Part shown: piece after piece, positions 1 to 9,584 of the stretch | Numbering within the stretch: the stretch's first letter is position 1 | Layout: every line of letters begins with the position of its first letter | DNA from: Tiliqua scincoides | Taxonomy: Eukaryota > Chordata > Lepidosauria > Squamata > Scincidae | DNA length: 64,000 nt | Direction of reading: 5' to 3' | Assembly (NCBI RefSeq): GCF_035046505.1 | Contig: NC_089821.1 | Coordinates: 8,300,218 to 8,364,217 of the forward strand | The notes under the pieces: generated by a model | Databases searched by the model: none | Told to the model about the DNA's origin: nothing | The model's input: only the letters and a program-made list of their open reading frames with translations | Program-made: the position numbers and the translations under genes

Positions 1-106
1 GATTGGAACCTGCTGTCTCTGGTAGCCGTTGTTGACATTTTCATGACGGTCACAGCCTTGATTAGCCAAGACCCTGCTTTGAAAGGAAGATGTAGCCATG
101 ATGTGG

Positions 107-308
107 CTACAAGCCATGATGTGTATGTGCAACCTCCTGATTTTAGAAATGGGCTATGTCAGAATGCCAGATGCAAGGGAGGGCACCAGGATGAGGTCTC
201 TTGTTATCTGGTGTGCTTCCTGGGGCATTTGGTGGGCCGCTGTGAGGTACAGGAAGCTGGACTAGATGGGCCTGTGGCCTGATCCAGGGGGGCTGTTCTT
301 ATGTCTTC
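107..308 (+). mobile_element. CR1-clade LINE 3' UTR fragment
   Basis: The segment matches the 3' UTR of the CR1 copies elsewhere in the window: the CATGATGTGTATG start just after the RT stop, the block about mismatched-free GGGCATTTGGTGGGCCGC, and the GGAAGCTGGACTAGATGGGCC end followed by TTCTTATG. The RT coding part upstream is not recognisable, so this is a 5'-truncated or eroded copy. Confidence 0.85.
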
Positions 309-310
309 AG

Positions 311-530
311 ATTACTGAACATCAGCCAGGGGAGGGCCGCTATGATGTGGTAAGTTCACCCAACATTTTTGCAAGAAATGTTTGACTATTTTATCACACA
401 AAAATGAAGGGAAAAAAGCAAGAATGCCATTTGATGGATAGGTATATTGTTTGCATCAAGATCAAGATTAAAAGAAAAGAAAGAAAGAAAAAAAGCATTG
501 CTACAATGTAAAATAGACATACAGTGAATT
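311..530. other. A-rich stretch, nothing recognised
   Basis: There is an AAAG/AAGA-rich tract around 465-500. I see no gene or named repeat in this interval. Confidence 0.5.
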
Positions 531-1016
531 CAGAACATCAGAAGAGCCTGACTGGATCAGGCCAAAGGCCATCTAGTCCAGGTTCCTGTCTCACACAGTG
601 GCCCATCAGATGCCTCAGGGAGCACACAACACCTCAAGATACTTGCATCCTGTTGCCACTCCTTTGCACATGGCATTCTCAGGTAGCCTACTGCTAAAAC
701 CAGGAGATTGCACATACGCATCTTGGCTTGTAATCTGTGATGGACTTTTCCTCTGTCAAACTGTCCAATCCCCTTTTAAAAGAATCCAGGCCAGGGGCCA
801 TCACCACATCCTGTGGCAAGGCGTTCCACAGGCTAATTACATGCTGGTTAAAGAAATATTTCCTTTTGTCTGTTCTAACTCTCCTGACACTCAACCTTAG
901 TGGATGTACTCTGGTTCTAGTGTTGCGTAAGAGGGAGAAGAACATCCTTCTATCCACCCCTGAATAATTTTGTACATCTCAATTGTGTATCCCCCATTGG
1001 ATGCCTTTTTTCTAGA
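531..1016 (-). mobile_element. Degraded CR1 LINE 3' end
   Basis: On the minus strand a recognisable CR1 RT C-terminus (694-957) is followed by the family 3' UTR ending at about 531. The peptide keeps the signature order of RTRVHPLRLSVRRVRTDKRKYFF, then WNALPQDVVMAPGLDSFKRGLD, but diverges clearly from the intact copies at 18.9 kb and 40.4 kb. The upstream end at about 1016 matches the segment encoding METYKIMQ in better copies. It is an old, 5'-truncated insertion. Confidence 0.85.
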
Positions 1017-1102
1017 CATCACTACTCACTGCTTCCTGCACTGCAACCACAGACGCAGCTCCAGGTCAGGTCATTGGCACTCCTTCCTGACACTTCAGAA
1101 CC

Positions 1103-1287
1103 AGGGTTACCAGATGCAAAGGGAGACTGAGGACCTACATCTTCAACCATCATATAGAAATGGGAATCCTGGCAGGTGCCACTTTTTAAACCCTTCCATG
1201 TCAAGTTGCATCTACTGTAATTCCCTTTTCCACACAATGGCCAAAAGCACAGGTACTAGTCTGTCCCCATTTGCATCCGGTAACCCT
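1103..1287. mobile_element. Short TIR element (AGGGTTACC ends)
   Basis: The left end reads AGGGTTACCAGATGCAAA and the right end is its reverse complement with one mismatch (AGGGTTACCGGATGCAAA). The element is 185 bp with no coding capacity. I did not find a convincing target duplication, so the superfamily is left open. Confidence 0.6.
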
Positions 1288-1354
1288 ACCTAGTTCCCAT
1301 TCCTGGCATCTCCAGCTAGGAGTGGAAAAGACCTCTTGTATGTATTCACATATA

Positions 1355-1635
1355 CTAAGGTGGCCAAACTTGCTTAACATAAGAGCCACATATGATAAAC
1401 TCAGATGTTTGAGAGCCACAATATTTAAGCAGCTTTTAAAGTCTTAAATATATTTACTCACCACAAACTTTAATCCAGCTGATGCTCAGTTTCTACCTGG
1501 TAAATAATTTTAAAACTTGAACATTTCTTATTTTCCTTTTATATTAATGGTGATGCAAAAAGGAGCTCAGCCAACATATTTCTGCAAGCTGCACATTGCA
1601 CATCAAAGAGCAAAGAGCTCACAAGGCCACCCCTG
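1355..1635 (-). mobile_element. hAT-like non-autonomous element, family A copy 1
   Basis: The ends resemble CAGGGGTGGCCAAACTTG in inverted orientation. The internal sequence (agagccacat..., tttgagagccac, ccaacatattt) is the reverse complement of the element at 13035-13316, so two copies of one family lie in opposite orientation in this window. The target duplication is unclear here. Confidence 0.55.
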
Positions 1636-1639
1636 ACAT

Positions 1640-2285
1640 ACACAATGACACCAACCCAGCAGCAATAGGAAAGAGGAGATTCGAATAAGAAGAGACTGAC
1701 CCATTTATTTCATTGTGAATGAGGAATCGGCAACCAGAGGTCCCTGGACCAAATCTCACCCTGGAGGAGAATCAACTGACCCTCCAGTCATCAACTCAAT
1801 GGGGCACAGAGGAATAACAGTTGTACATATGGAGAAGGATAGAGGAGAACTGGGATTAGTACCTTGGCCAGCTACTTTACATTTCCTTTTTGAAGTAGCT
1901 AGTGGGAAGTTATTACCTTCCCACTAGCAAAAGTAGTTCATGAGTTACGTAACAGTATTCCATGGATGCAGTGGAACTGCATGTGATTCTCACGCACAAA
2001 GGAATGTGTGCAGACCATGGTCTCTCCATGGGAAGGAACAGGGACGGCACTGCAATTGGGAAAATATGTGTGTATATTGGAGCTTTCACACTTGAAATAA
2101 ACCACTGGATTAGGGCACTTGTGTACACTGCAGATTTGGAGAGCTTTGGTTTACAGTCATTAGGTCTAACACTTTTTTTTTTTTTTTTGCCCAGTGTAAC
2201 TTTTTTGACTTCATATAATTGACAGTTGAAAATGTCCTCCCTGGTACTTTTTAAGGTAGAAATTGTGTGATTATTGTGTAATGCT
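1640..2285. other. Unique-looking sequence, nothing recognised
   Basis: Apart from a poly-T run at about 2171-2188 I see no gene and no repeat family shared with the rest of the window. Confidence 0.4.
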
Positions 2286-2292
2286 GATTAAC

Positions 2293-2508
2293 AGCCCAAT
2301 CCTAAACTTCCCAGCACCTGCTGGAGTAGTGGCGCCAAAGTAACTACCATTGTATCCAGTGGGTACTGGGAGTCTTTGCGGGGGAAGACCCCAAGCCCCA
2401 CAATGGGGCTTCTCAAGTCTGTGCCGGCTATTTTGCCAGCGCAGATTTGAGAGACTCCATGTCAGGCTTTTCAACCCGACATGTTCAGAATACGGTAGAG
2501 CAGAGCTT
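2293..2508 (+). mobile_element. Left arm of a GCCCAATCC-type inverted-repeat element
   Basis: It starts CAGCCCAATCCTAAAC after a TAA. Its inside (gtggcgccaaagtaac, ccccttcccc-like segment, cccacaatggggcttctc, gcagatttgagagactcc, aacccgacatg) parallels the element at 29063-29398. The matching right arm (…ggcttcaggattgggccc then TAA) is found at about 4290-4452, on the far side of the 140-bp array. The TAA/TWA flank fits a PIF/Harbinger-like target, as seen more cleanly at 32128-32306. Confidence 0.5.
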
Positions 2509-2510
2509 TG

Positions 2511-4190
2511 AACATAAGAGCAGCCCCACTGGATCAGGCCATAGGCCCATCTACTCCAGCTTCCTGTATCTCACAGCGGCCCACCAAATGCCCCAGGGAG
2601 CACACCAGGTAACAAGAGACCTGCAAGGATTCCTGGGAATTGTAGTTAAAAACATAAGAACAGCCCCGCTGGATCAGGCCACAAGCCCATCTAGTCCAGC
2701 TTCCTGTATCTCACAGGGGCCCACCAAATGCCCCAGGGAGCACACCAGATAACAAGAGACCTGCAAGGCTTCCTGGGAATTGTAGTTAAGAACATAAGAA
2801 CAGCCCCACTGGATCAGGCCACAAGCCCATCTAGTCCAGCTTCCTGTATCTCACAGCAGCCCACCAAATGCCCCAGGGAGGACACCAGATAACAAGAGAC
2901 CTGCAAGGCTTCCTGGGAATTGTAGTTAAGAACATAAGAACAGCCCCATTGGATCAGGCCATTGGCCCATCTAGTACAGCTTCCTGTATCTCACAGCGGC
3001 CCACCAAATGCCCCAGGGAGCACACCAGATAACAAGAGACCTGCAAGGCCTCCTGGGAATTGTAGTTAAGAACATAAGAACAGCCACATTGGATCAGGCC
3101 ATAGGCCCATCTAGTCCAGCTTCCTGTATCTCACAGCGGCCCACCAAATGCCCCAGGGAGCATACCAGATAACAAGAGACCTGCAAGGCTTCCTGGGAAT
3201 TGTAGTTAAGAACATAAGAACAGCCCCATTGGATCAGGCCATAGGCCCATCTAGTCCAGCTTCCTGTATCTCACAGCGGCCCACCAAATGCCCCAGGGAG
3301 CATACCAGATAACAAGAGACCTGCAAGGCTTCCTGGGAATTGTAGTTAAGAACATAAGAACAGCCCCATTGGATCAGGCCATAGGCCCATCTAGTCCAGC
3401 TTCCTGTATCTCACAGCGGCCCACCAAATGCCCCAGGGAGCATACCAGATAACAAGAGACCTGCAAGGCTTCCTGGGAATTGTAGTTAAGAACATAAGAA
3501 CAGCCCCACTGGATCAGGCCATAGGCCCATCTAGTCCAGCTTCCTGTATCTCACAGCGGCCCACCAAATGCCCCAGGGAGCATACCAGATAACAAGAGAC
3601 CTGCAAGGCTTCCTGGGAATTGTAGTTAAGAACATAAGAACAGCCCCACTGGATCAGGCCATAGGCCCATCTAGTCCAGCTTCCTGTATCTCACAGCGGC
3701 CCACCAAATGCCCCAGGGAGCATACCAGATAACAAGAGACCTGCAAGGCTTCCTGGGAATTGTAGTTAAGAACATAAGAACAGCCCCACTGGATCAGGCC
3801 ATAGGCCCATCTAGTCCAGCTTCCTGTATCTCACAGCGGCCCACCAAATGCCCCAGGGAGCATACCAGATAACAAGAGACCTGCAAGGCTTCCTGGGAAT
3901 TGTAGTTAAGAACATAAGAACAGCCTCATTGGATCAGGCCATAGGCCCATCTAGTCCAGCTTCCTGTATCTCACAGCGGCCCCACCAAATGCCCCAGGGA
4001 GCACACCAGATAACAAGAGACCTGCAAGGCTTCCTGGGAAGTGTAGTTAAGAACATAAGAACAGCCCCACTGGATCAGGCCATAGGCCCATCTAGTCCAG
4101 CTTCCTGTATCTCACGGTGGCCCACCAAATGCCTCCAGGAACACACAAGACAACAAGAGACCTGGATTCTGGTTCCCTCCCAGTCCCACC
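2511..4190 (-). repeat. Tandem array of twelve 140-bp units from a CR1 3' tail
   Basis: Units start (AACATAAGAACAG form) at 2511, 2651, 2791, 2931, 3071, 3211, 3351, 3491, 3631, 3771, 3911 and 4052. The step is exactly 140 bp except for one extra base near 3981, and the last unit is partial and diverged. Each unit is the last ~114 bp of the CR1 3' UTR (minus strand) plus a 26-bp linker, tgcaaggcttcctgggaa then ttgtagtt, that single-copy CR1 tails at 18.7 and 40.2 kb lack. Central units differ from each other by only one or a few bases, so the array was homogenised or expanded recently. No RT coding part is joined to it. Confidence 0.95.
2626..4048 (-). promoter_or_regulatory. Eleven ZNF143/THAP11-like motifs, one per 140-bp unit
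   Basis: Read on the minus strand, each linker is ACTACAATTCCCAGG followed by AAGCCTTGCAGG. This agrees closely with the bipartite Staf/ZNF143 (SBS2) and THAP11/Ronin motif as I know it (an ACTACA module, then TCCCAG, then a TGC-type module). The core is unchanged in ten of eleven linkers; the one at about 4033-4047 has a single change in the spacer between the modules. Binding is inferred from sequence only. Confidence 0.6.
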
Positions 4191-4289
4191 CCTGATCTCA
4201 CCCCCCTCTTGCCCCAGTTCCTCCACTTCCCAACTCCCATTCCTCTCCCCCAGCCCCCCAGAAACCGCACCAACACCTGGCGGTTTCAC

Positions 4290-4452
4290 ATCAACCCGCC
4301 CTCCTTCTGCCAGCACTGAGCCTGGTGCCTGACTGGCTCAGGCCCAGTACTTGCTCTCTCGGTGCCGTAAACATGCATTGAGGCATGTTTACAGCACCCA
4401 GGGCCAGAGCTAGGGCTCAGTGCTGGTGCTGGGAGGCTTCAGGATTGGGCCC
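4290..4452 (-). mobile_element. Right arm of the GCCCAATCC-type element
   Basis: It ends gctgggaggcttcaggattgggccc followed by TAA, mirroring the start at 2293. It also holds a short palindrome around 4370-4400 (aaacatgc / gcatgttt). It supports the reading that the 140-bp array sits inside, or grew inside, an older DNA element. Confidence 0.45.
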
Positions 4453-4454
4453 TA

Positions 4455-5075
4455 AATCAGCGCTGAAAAGTTACACATAAGGTAAATACGATTATTAAAA
4501 ATGATGCAATATACAATATAAAATTATGGTATATAATATACCGACAGCATCAAATCAAGAGATGTATCTTGCAGTTGAGGGTCTGAGTATATATTGCAGT
4601 ATTGTTTTTAAAAAAAACCCTGAAATGTCAGTGGTTCTCAGGAGCACTATGCGCATAAGTTTCCAGAGCAGTCTACAGTAAAGGAACTAGAAATAATAGC
4701 AAATTCTATTTTGGGGGATTAATTCCGTTGCACAAAAGAAGCAAGAGATAATTACAGCTTTGTCATGTTCCAAGAATCCCTCCCCTCCAACCTCTGAAGT
4801 TATATAACAGCCCATAACTGTAAAGATGGAAGAATCAGAGTACACAAGAATCACCACTGAGAAGCTCCTATTCTCATCCAGAAAGACAGCTCTATCCCCA
4901 TCTTGCTGCAAATTGCTCCTTAACCTTCTGACAACGACCAGGACTGCACTGGATAGCCAAATCATGCACGGCGGCTTTATCACAAATGAATATATGCAAT
5001 ATGGCGGCTCTATGGGAGCTATAATGGCATCCTAGCAAGTGAAGCAAAGTCATTCACTGGTTTCTCTTATCACTT
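4455..5075. other. Nothing recognised
   Basis: AT-rich sequence with no shared repeat and no convincing coding content. Open frames here are short and have no recognisable motif. Confidence 0.4.
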
Positions 5076-5079
5076 AGAG

Positions 5080-5352
5080 CAGGGTTTTGCAAAGCATGGG
5101 TTGTGACCCACCGGTGGGCTGTGAGGAAATGTATGGTGGGTCACGAGCTGGGCCTGACTGCCCGCCCCTGGGCATGTTTGGTTCCAAATTGGAGCCATTC
5201 CCAATGGAGGGCATTGGCCCAGCAATGCTGCTGGTTGGAATGGCTTTCCGGGAACCTCCTGAAGCCTCTTCTGGGTTGTGGCAGGCCGGCAACCTACTCT
5301 GTTAGGCTCTGTGGGCTTCAGAACGGCCCACAGAAGCCTCCAAAATCTACTC
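5080..5352. mobile_element. hAT-like element relic (left part)
   Basis: It begins AGCAGGGTTTTGCAAAGC and carries the 'gggttgtgacccaccggtggg' type of subterminal sequence seen in other hAT-like elements here (24.9 kb, 32.85 kb). The other end was not placed with confidence; the L2-clade LINE at 5355-6008 may interrupt it. Confidence 0.4.
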
Positions 5353-5354
5353 CT

Positions 5355-6008
5355 GGTTTTATTTTTATTATTTATTATTATTATTTTATTAATTTATACC
5401 CCACCTTTTTGCCCAACGAGCACACAAGGTGGCTTACAACTCCTTAAAAAATACATTTAAAAAACAATTTACAATAATTAAAAAATCTAAAAACAAACCC
5501 CGTGGATTTTCATATAAAAAGCAAGAACGCCAGCCAGCCTGTCAACCATTAAAAGCTTTTTGAAATAAAAAGGTCTTCAGTTAGCAACGAGGGAGCAGTT
5601 CTCAGTTCTAAGGGGAGGGTATTCCACAGTTCGGGGGCCACCACCGAGAAGGCCTTCTTCCTGGCCGCCGCCCCTCTCACATCTCTTAGTGGTGGCACAC
5701 TCAAAAGGGCCCCCCAGATGATCTAAGAGCACGGGCAGGATTGTAGGGAAGGAGGCGGTCCCTCAAATACCCCGGACCCGAGCCGTAAAGGGCTTTAAAA
5801 GTCAAAACTAGCACCTTGAATTGGGCCCGGAACAGAACCGGCAGCCAGTGTAGCCGCCGGAGCAACGGCTCGACAGAGTCAAACCGACGTGCCCCAGCAA
5901 CCACACGAGCAGCCGCGTTCTGTACTAGTTGTAATTTCCGGACCATCTTCAAAGGCAGCCCCACGTAGAGTGCATTGCAATAATCTAATCTAGATGTCAC
6001 TAGGATAA
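5355..6008 (-). mobile_element. L2-clade LINE 3' end
   Basis: The minus strand carries the end of an RT ORF (5701-6000) followed by a 3' UTR that finishes with the 'gggtataaat' signal and an ATT-rich simple tail at 5360-5400. The 3' UTR text (accttgtgtgctcgttggg in reverse) is the class of tail that recurs at 16.98, 18.43, 26.6 and 32.8 kb. The copy is 5'-truncated. Confidence 0.85.
5701..6000 (-). pseudogene. L2-clade reverse transcriptase, C-terminal fragment
   Basis: The 99-residue frame contains [14 protein letters not shown], then [41 protein letters not shown] and RALRSS. This is the conserved C-terminal region downstream of the RT active site in L2/Rex1-type LINEs. The RT catalytic YADD region is absent because the insertion is 5'-truncated, so the fragment cannot encode a working enzyme. 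The reading frame is still open over this stretch, which suggests moderate age. Confidence 0.85.
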
Positions 6009-6109
6009 TCTAGATGTTTTCTGAGATAATGTCCGGCTCCAAAAAGGTGACCAGTTGTTGCAGGTTCTTTCCTCCATGTTCTGAGAAAAGTTTGAAAAGT
6101 CATGATTTA

Positions 6110-6398
6110 AGGTGGCAGTTCCCCAACGTTTTAGTGCCACAACCCACCTCGTCTTCCTCATTCAAACCAGCAGTTGTGTCCACAAACCAGAAGTTGCTTC
6201 TGCAGGGCGTCCTGGGACAGAGGCCAACAGAGTGGAAGCAGCCTCCAGAAGTAGAAGTGGCCTCCGGGGACCCTCAAGAAGGCAGCGTGGTGCTACAGGG
6301 AGAACCATGTCATGGCCCAGTACATGGGTTCGTGACCCATCGTGCATCAGGTTACGACCCACCAGTCGGTCAGGACCCACAGTCTGAGAAAGGTTGAT
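6110..6398. mobile_element. hAT-like element relic
   Basis: The ends resemble CAG..TTCCCCAACGTTTTAGTGCCACAACCCACC on the left and ...GACCCACAGTCTGAGAAAGG on the right, with 'gacccaccagt' motifs inside. This is the general form of the CAGTGGTTCTCAAAC-type elements elsewhere, but worn, and no target duplication is visible. Confidence 0.35.
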
Positions 6399-6399
6399 T

Positions 6400-7090
6400 T
6401 GAGGACAGACCACTTTGTCGTGTGCAAACTCAGGGTGGTTTATCCTCTCTGTAATTTTTCCACCTCGTAGGTTGTCTGAAAGAGAATTTGGTGAAAGCTA
6501 TACAAGTGCTTGATCATATTTAATCTTATTTCCTCCAGCATGTCAATTCTGTGAAGGGGGTCATAGGATACAGGTGGGGAGATCAAAGCTTGGAGACTGT
6601 CTGCTCATGGCTGCAAAATACAACCACGACTGAAGGCAGATTTGAGTGTAGCAGCTGGTCCTCCAAGTTCATCTCGACCCCAGTTCTTGAGACAGAGCCC
6701 TGGGAATGGTAGCCTGGCTTTAAGAAATCTGCGTTTCTGCAAGAGGCTTTCCTGCTGCTATGGTAATATTTAAAAGACCCAGGTTTGTGGGCAGGGTGTT
6801 GGATCTTTATAGTAGCAGCACCTCCCTTACTTGTTTCCCTTAAGTTCATTTATGGAAGGCCCTGTTGGAGGAAAAAAGGCAGAAGGAAAAGGGGACAAAG
6901 GAGAGGTTGGGAGGAGGAGAAAGGAGGATGTAACATGAAGAACCAACTTTTGCTGTTTAAATCTTAATTACAGGAAACCAGTTACAAAAGAGGGTCAATT
7001 TTGCAAGTGCTGACTAGGAAACTCTACTGGGGGGAGGAGGGGAGAGAAGAATGCCTTTTGTCTATTTGGATGGGTCATAAAAAACATTCC
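6400..7090. other. Nothing recognised
   Basis: I see no repeat shared with the window and no coding motif. A purine-rich tract (gaaaaaaggcagaaggaaaagg...) lies at about 6866-6930. Confidence 0.4.
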
Positions 7091-7098
7091 CTTTAAAG

Positions 7099-7279
7099 CA
7101 GGGGTGCTCAAACTTTCAACTTTAGGGATGTTGGACCTTTAACAAGTGTATAGAAGAGAGAATTGCAGCAGGTGCAACTTGTCATCCCACAGATGACAAG
7201 CTGCACCTGCTGAAATCCTCTCTTCTATACACTTGTTAAAGGTCCAGCATCCCTAAAGTTGAAAGTTTGAGCACCCCTG
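7099..7279. mobile_element. Near-perfect foldback hAT-type MITE
   Basis: The element is 181 bp and almost wholly palindromic: CAGGGGTGCTCAAACTTTC at the left is matched by the exact reverse complement at the right, and pairing continues inward (tttagggatgttggacc; aacaagtgtatagaag; gcaggtgcaacttgtcat) to a loop of a few bases near 7188. It is flanked by ctttaaag (7091-7098) and ctttaaac (7280-7287), a 7-of-8 target duplication typical of hAT elements. It has no coding capacity. Confidence 0.9.
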
Positions 7280-7331
7280 CTTTAAACAGTTCCAGAGTAC
7301 CTTCCACACAGCTAGGATATCATCTGAAAGC

Positions 7332-7412
7332 TTAAGCCATTTCTGCCCAACGTTGCATATATGCAACAAATATCAAATGTGTAAACCTGTGGGCTGGGCA
7401 GAAATGGGTTAA
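7332..7412. mobile_element. TTAA-flanked miniature element, copy 1
   Basis: This is an 81-bp unit bounded by TTAA at both ends. The left end is GCCATTTCTGCCCAACG and the right end is its near-complement (GGCTGGGCAGAAATGGG). A second copy in the opposite orientation lies at 12851-12931. TTAA targets are the hallmark of piggyBac-type elements, so a piggyBac-like MITE is the likely class. Confidence 0.65.
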
Positions 7413-8215
7413 ACTAGATTACATGTGCATTTTCCAAAGTTTCCCAGGTAGCTTTTCGGCTCAAAGATAATTTCAAGATGGTATTAATCGATCTGATTAT
7501 TGATCCCCCTTCAACATATTCAAAATAAGAAGGTTATCGTTTCTTTTTGGGATAAGTTTTCTGACTGAGTTGGGGCAGAGGCATCTCTGTGTTAATCACT
7601 GTTAATTGACGATGTTAATCATTTTAAAGATGATTCTGTATAATCTGAGGCACTTTATTTTTAAGGGGGGGGGGTCTAGTCAAAGATGTTTATCAAAGCA
7701 CTCATGTCCTAGCTTTTCTTTAAAAAAAAGCCATAAAGCAGTCTACCATCAATTCCAATTCAGTACAAAACACAAAATCCGAGACATGATCAAACAACAA
7801 ACTAAAAAAATCCAGTGGCAGTCCACCAACACCCCAACAGCAACAAAATCATTAACAGTAGTAGTTAATACCAATCCACTCCAGAGCCATCATTCAATCC
7901 CGAAAGCACAACCCCAAGGAATGGCTACTGTTCCTCATTTACTTGTTGAGCTGCTCTGTTTACAAAGAAGGAAGCCATACATTTTTGGGACTGGGGGCAT
8001 TTCTTACTGGTTGAATCAACAATGTTTGCTAACTCGTGCTGACAGCATGATTGTGCTACAAACCCGCACATGTGACAGACTGCCATGATGACAAGTGATT
8101 CGTTTTCAGTGCAGTTTATTTATCTGCGGTTTTCATTCCACATTTGCAGACTGGAGTTTTGTTATAACCTATACAGCATCAACGGATAAAAGCGCAGGGC
8201 AATGTAATAAAGAGG
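7413..8215. other. Nothing recognised
   Basis: Unique-looking sequence with a G9 run at about 7664-7673. The 160-codon open frame at 7606-8088 has low-complexity composition and no family motif, so I do not treat it as a gene. Confidence 0.4.
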
Positions 8216-8221
8216 AGGGCT

Positions 8222-9122
8222 GTTAAGAACATAAGAAGAGCCCTGCTGGATCAGGCCAAAGGCCCATCTAGTCCAGCTTCCTGTATCTCACAGTGGCACC
8301 AAATGCCCCAGGGAGCACACCAGATAACAAGAGACCGGCAAGGCCTCCTGGGAATTGTAGTTTAAGAACATAAGAACAGCCCCACTGGATCAGGCCATAG
8401 GCCCATCTAGTCCAGCTTCCTGTATCTCACAGCGGCCCACCAAATGCCCCAGGGAGCACACCAGATAACAAGAGACCTGCAAGGGCTCCTGGGAATTGTA
8501 GTTAAGAACATAAGAACAGCCCCAATGGATCAGGCCATAGGCCCATCTAGTCCAGCTTCCTGTATCTCACAGTGGCCCACCAGATGCCCCAGGGAGCACA
8601 CAAGACAACAGGCACAACCTGCATCCTGGTGCCCTCCCCTGCATCTGGCACTCTGAGGTAGCCTACCTCTAAAGCCAGAAGCTTGCACACACGCCTATCA
8701 TGACTTCTAACCCATGATGAACTTTTCCTCCAGAAATTTGTCTGATCCTGTCTTAAAGGCATCTAGGCAAGATGCTATCACCGGTGGCGTAGCTGGAGGG
8801 GGGTGGAGCACCCAGGCTGGCAGGGAGCAGGCAAGCGGCCCCTCCCTTTGGAGCCATTCCCAGCGGCAGGAGCAAAACAGAGCCGTACAACTCCGTTTTG
8901 CTCCCCCCACCGGGAATGGCTCCGATGAGAGGGGCTGCTTGCCCGCTCCCTGCCAGACTGGGCGCTCCACCCCCCCCTCCAGCTACAACACCAGCTATCA
9001 CCACTTCCTTTGGCAGGGAGTTCCACAGACTAATCACATGGTGGGTAAAGAAATATTTTCTTTCGTCTGCCCCAATTCTCCCAACACTCAATTTTAGCAG
9101 ATGTCTCCTGGTTCTGTGAGAG
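8222..9122 (-). mobile_element. CR1 LINE 3' end with three tail units
   Basis: On the minus strand the CR1 RT C-terminus (pieces at 8999-9118 and 8707-8775) is followed by a 3' UTR and three tail units whose starts lie at about 8226, 8364 and 8504. The two junctions between units carry the ctgggaattgtagtt linker. The coding part is interrupted by a hAT MITE at 8782-8993. Confidence 0.85.
8782..8993. mobile_element. hAT MITE (CAGTGGCGTAGC family) inside a CR1
   Basis: The 212-bp element starts CGGTGGCGTAGCTGGAGG and ends CCTCCAGCTACAACACCA. It is flanked by perfect 8-bp duplications GCTATCAC at 8774-8781 and 8994-9001. Removing the element and one duplication restores a continuous CR1 sequence, so insertion post-dates that CR1. 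The two arms are largely complementary (gagcaaaac / gttttgctcc near the centre). Confidence 0.9.
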
Positions 9123-9584
9123 GTGTTTTGTAAAAGAAGCGGGAGGTGAATTGGTTGTGTCTGTGAAACGGCATGTGTTGCTGCAAGCCAAAGAAGCCTC
9201 TTTCTGCCCTGCTTGCTCATCGTGCCACACTCAACTTTAATTTCGCTTCCTAGCAGACTAGCTGATGTCAGCGAAACGATAAGCTTGGAGGCTGCTTTAT
9301 GAATTTTTCCTGAGCAAGAAGGAACTGCAGCAGCATGCATTTTTCCCCCCACGTATTTGTACCATTTTATCAGAGTAAGAGTGAACCACATGCACTATCT
9401 CCTATCCATAAGAGCCAATTTGACAGCAGAACTAAAAACACATTATTTGGACGCTGGTGCAAGTCCATTTTGCCCCATGTTGGTGGATCAGGAAGGGAAA
9501 TAGGATGAGAGCATGCCAGCACTGGCAATTCTGCCCTCTCCCAGGCCTGAATTATCCACCTCCACGCCAGTCACCGCACTAGGA
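9123..9584. other. Nothing clearly recognised
   Basis: A weak GCCCAAT-type element may lie at about 9455-9580 (cagcactggcaattctgcc), but the ends are not convincing. There is no coding signal. Confidence 0.3.

Noticed and set aside
2511-4190. CRISPR array
   Set aside because: Units are long and identical throughout, without a repeat/unique-spacer alternation, and the repeat is a vertebrate LINE tail.
3848-4195. Protein encoded by the 140-bp array
   Set aside because: 140 is not a multiple of three; the open frame persists over fewer than three units and has no domain.
7606-8088. 160-codon plus-strand frame
   Set aside because: Low-complexity threonine/lysine-rich composition, no family motif and no conserved context.
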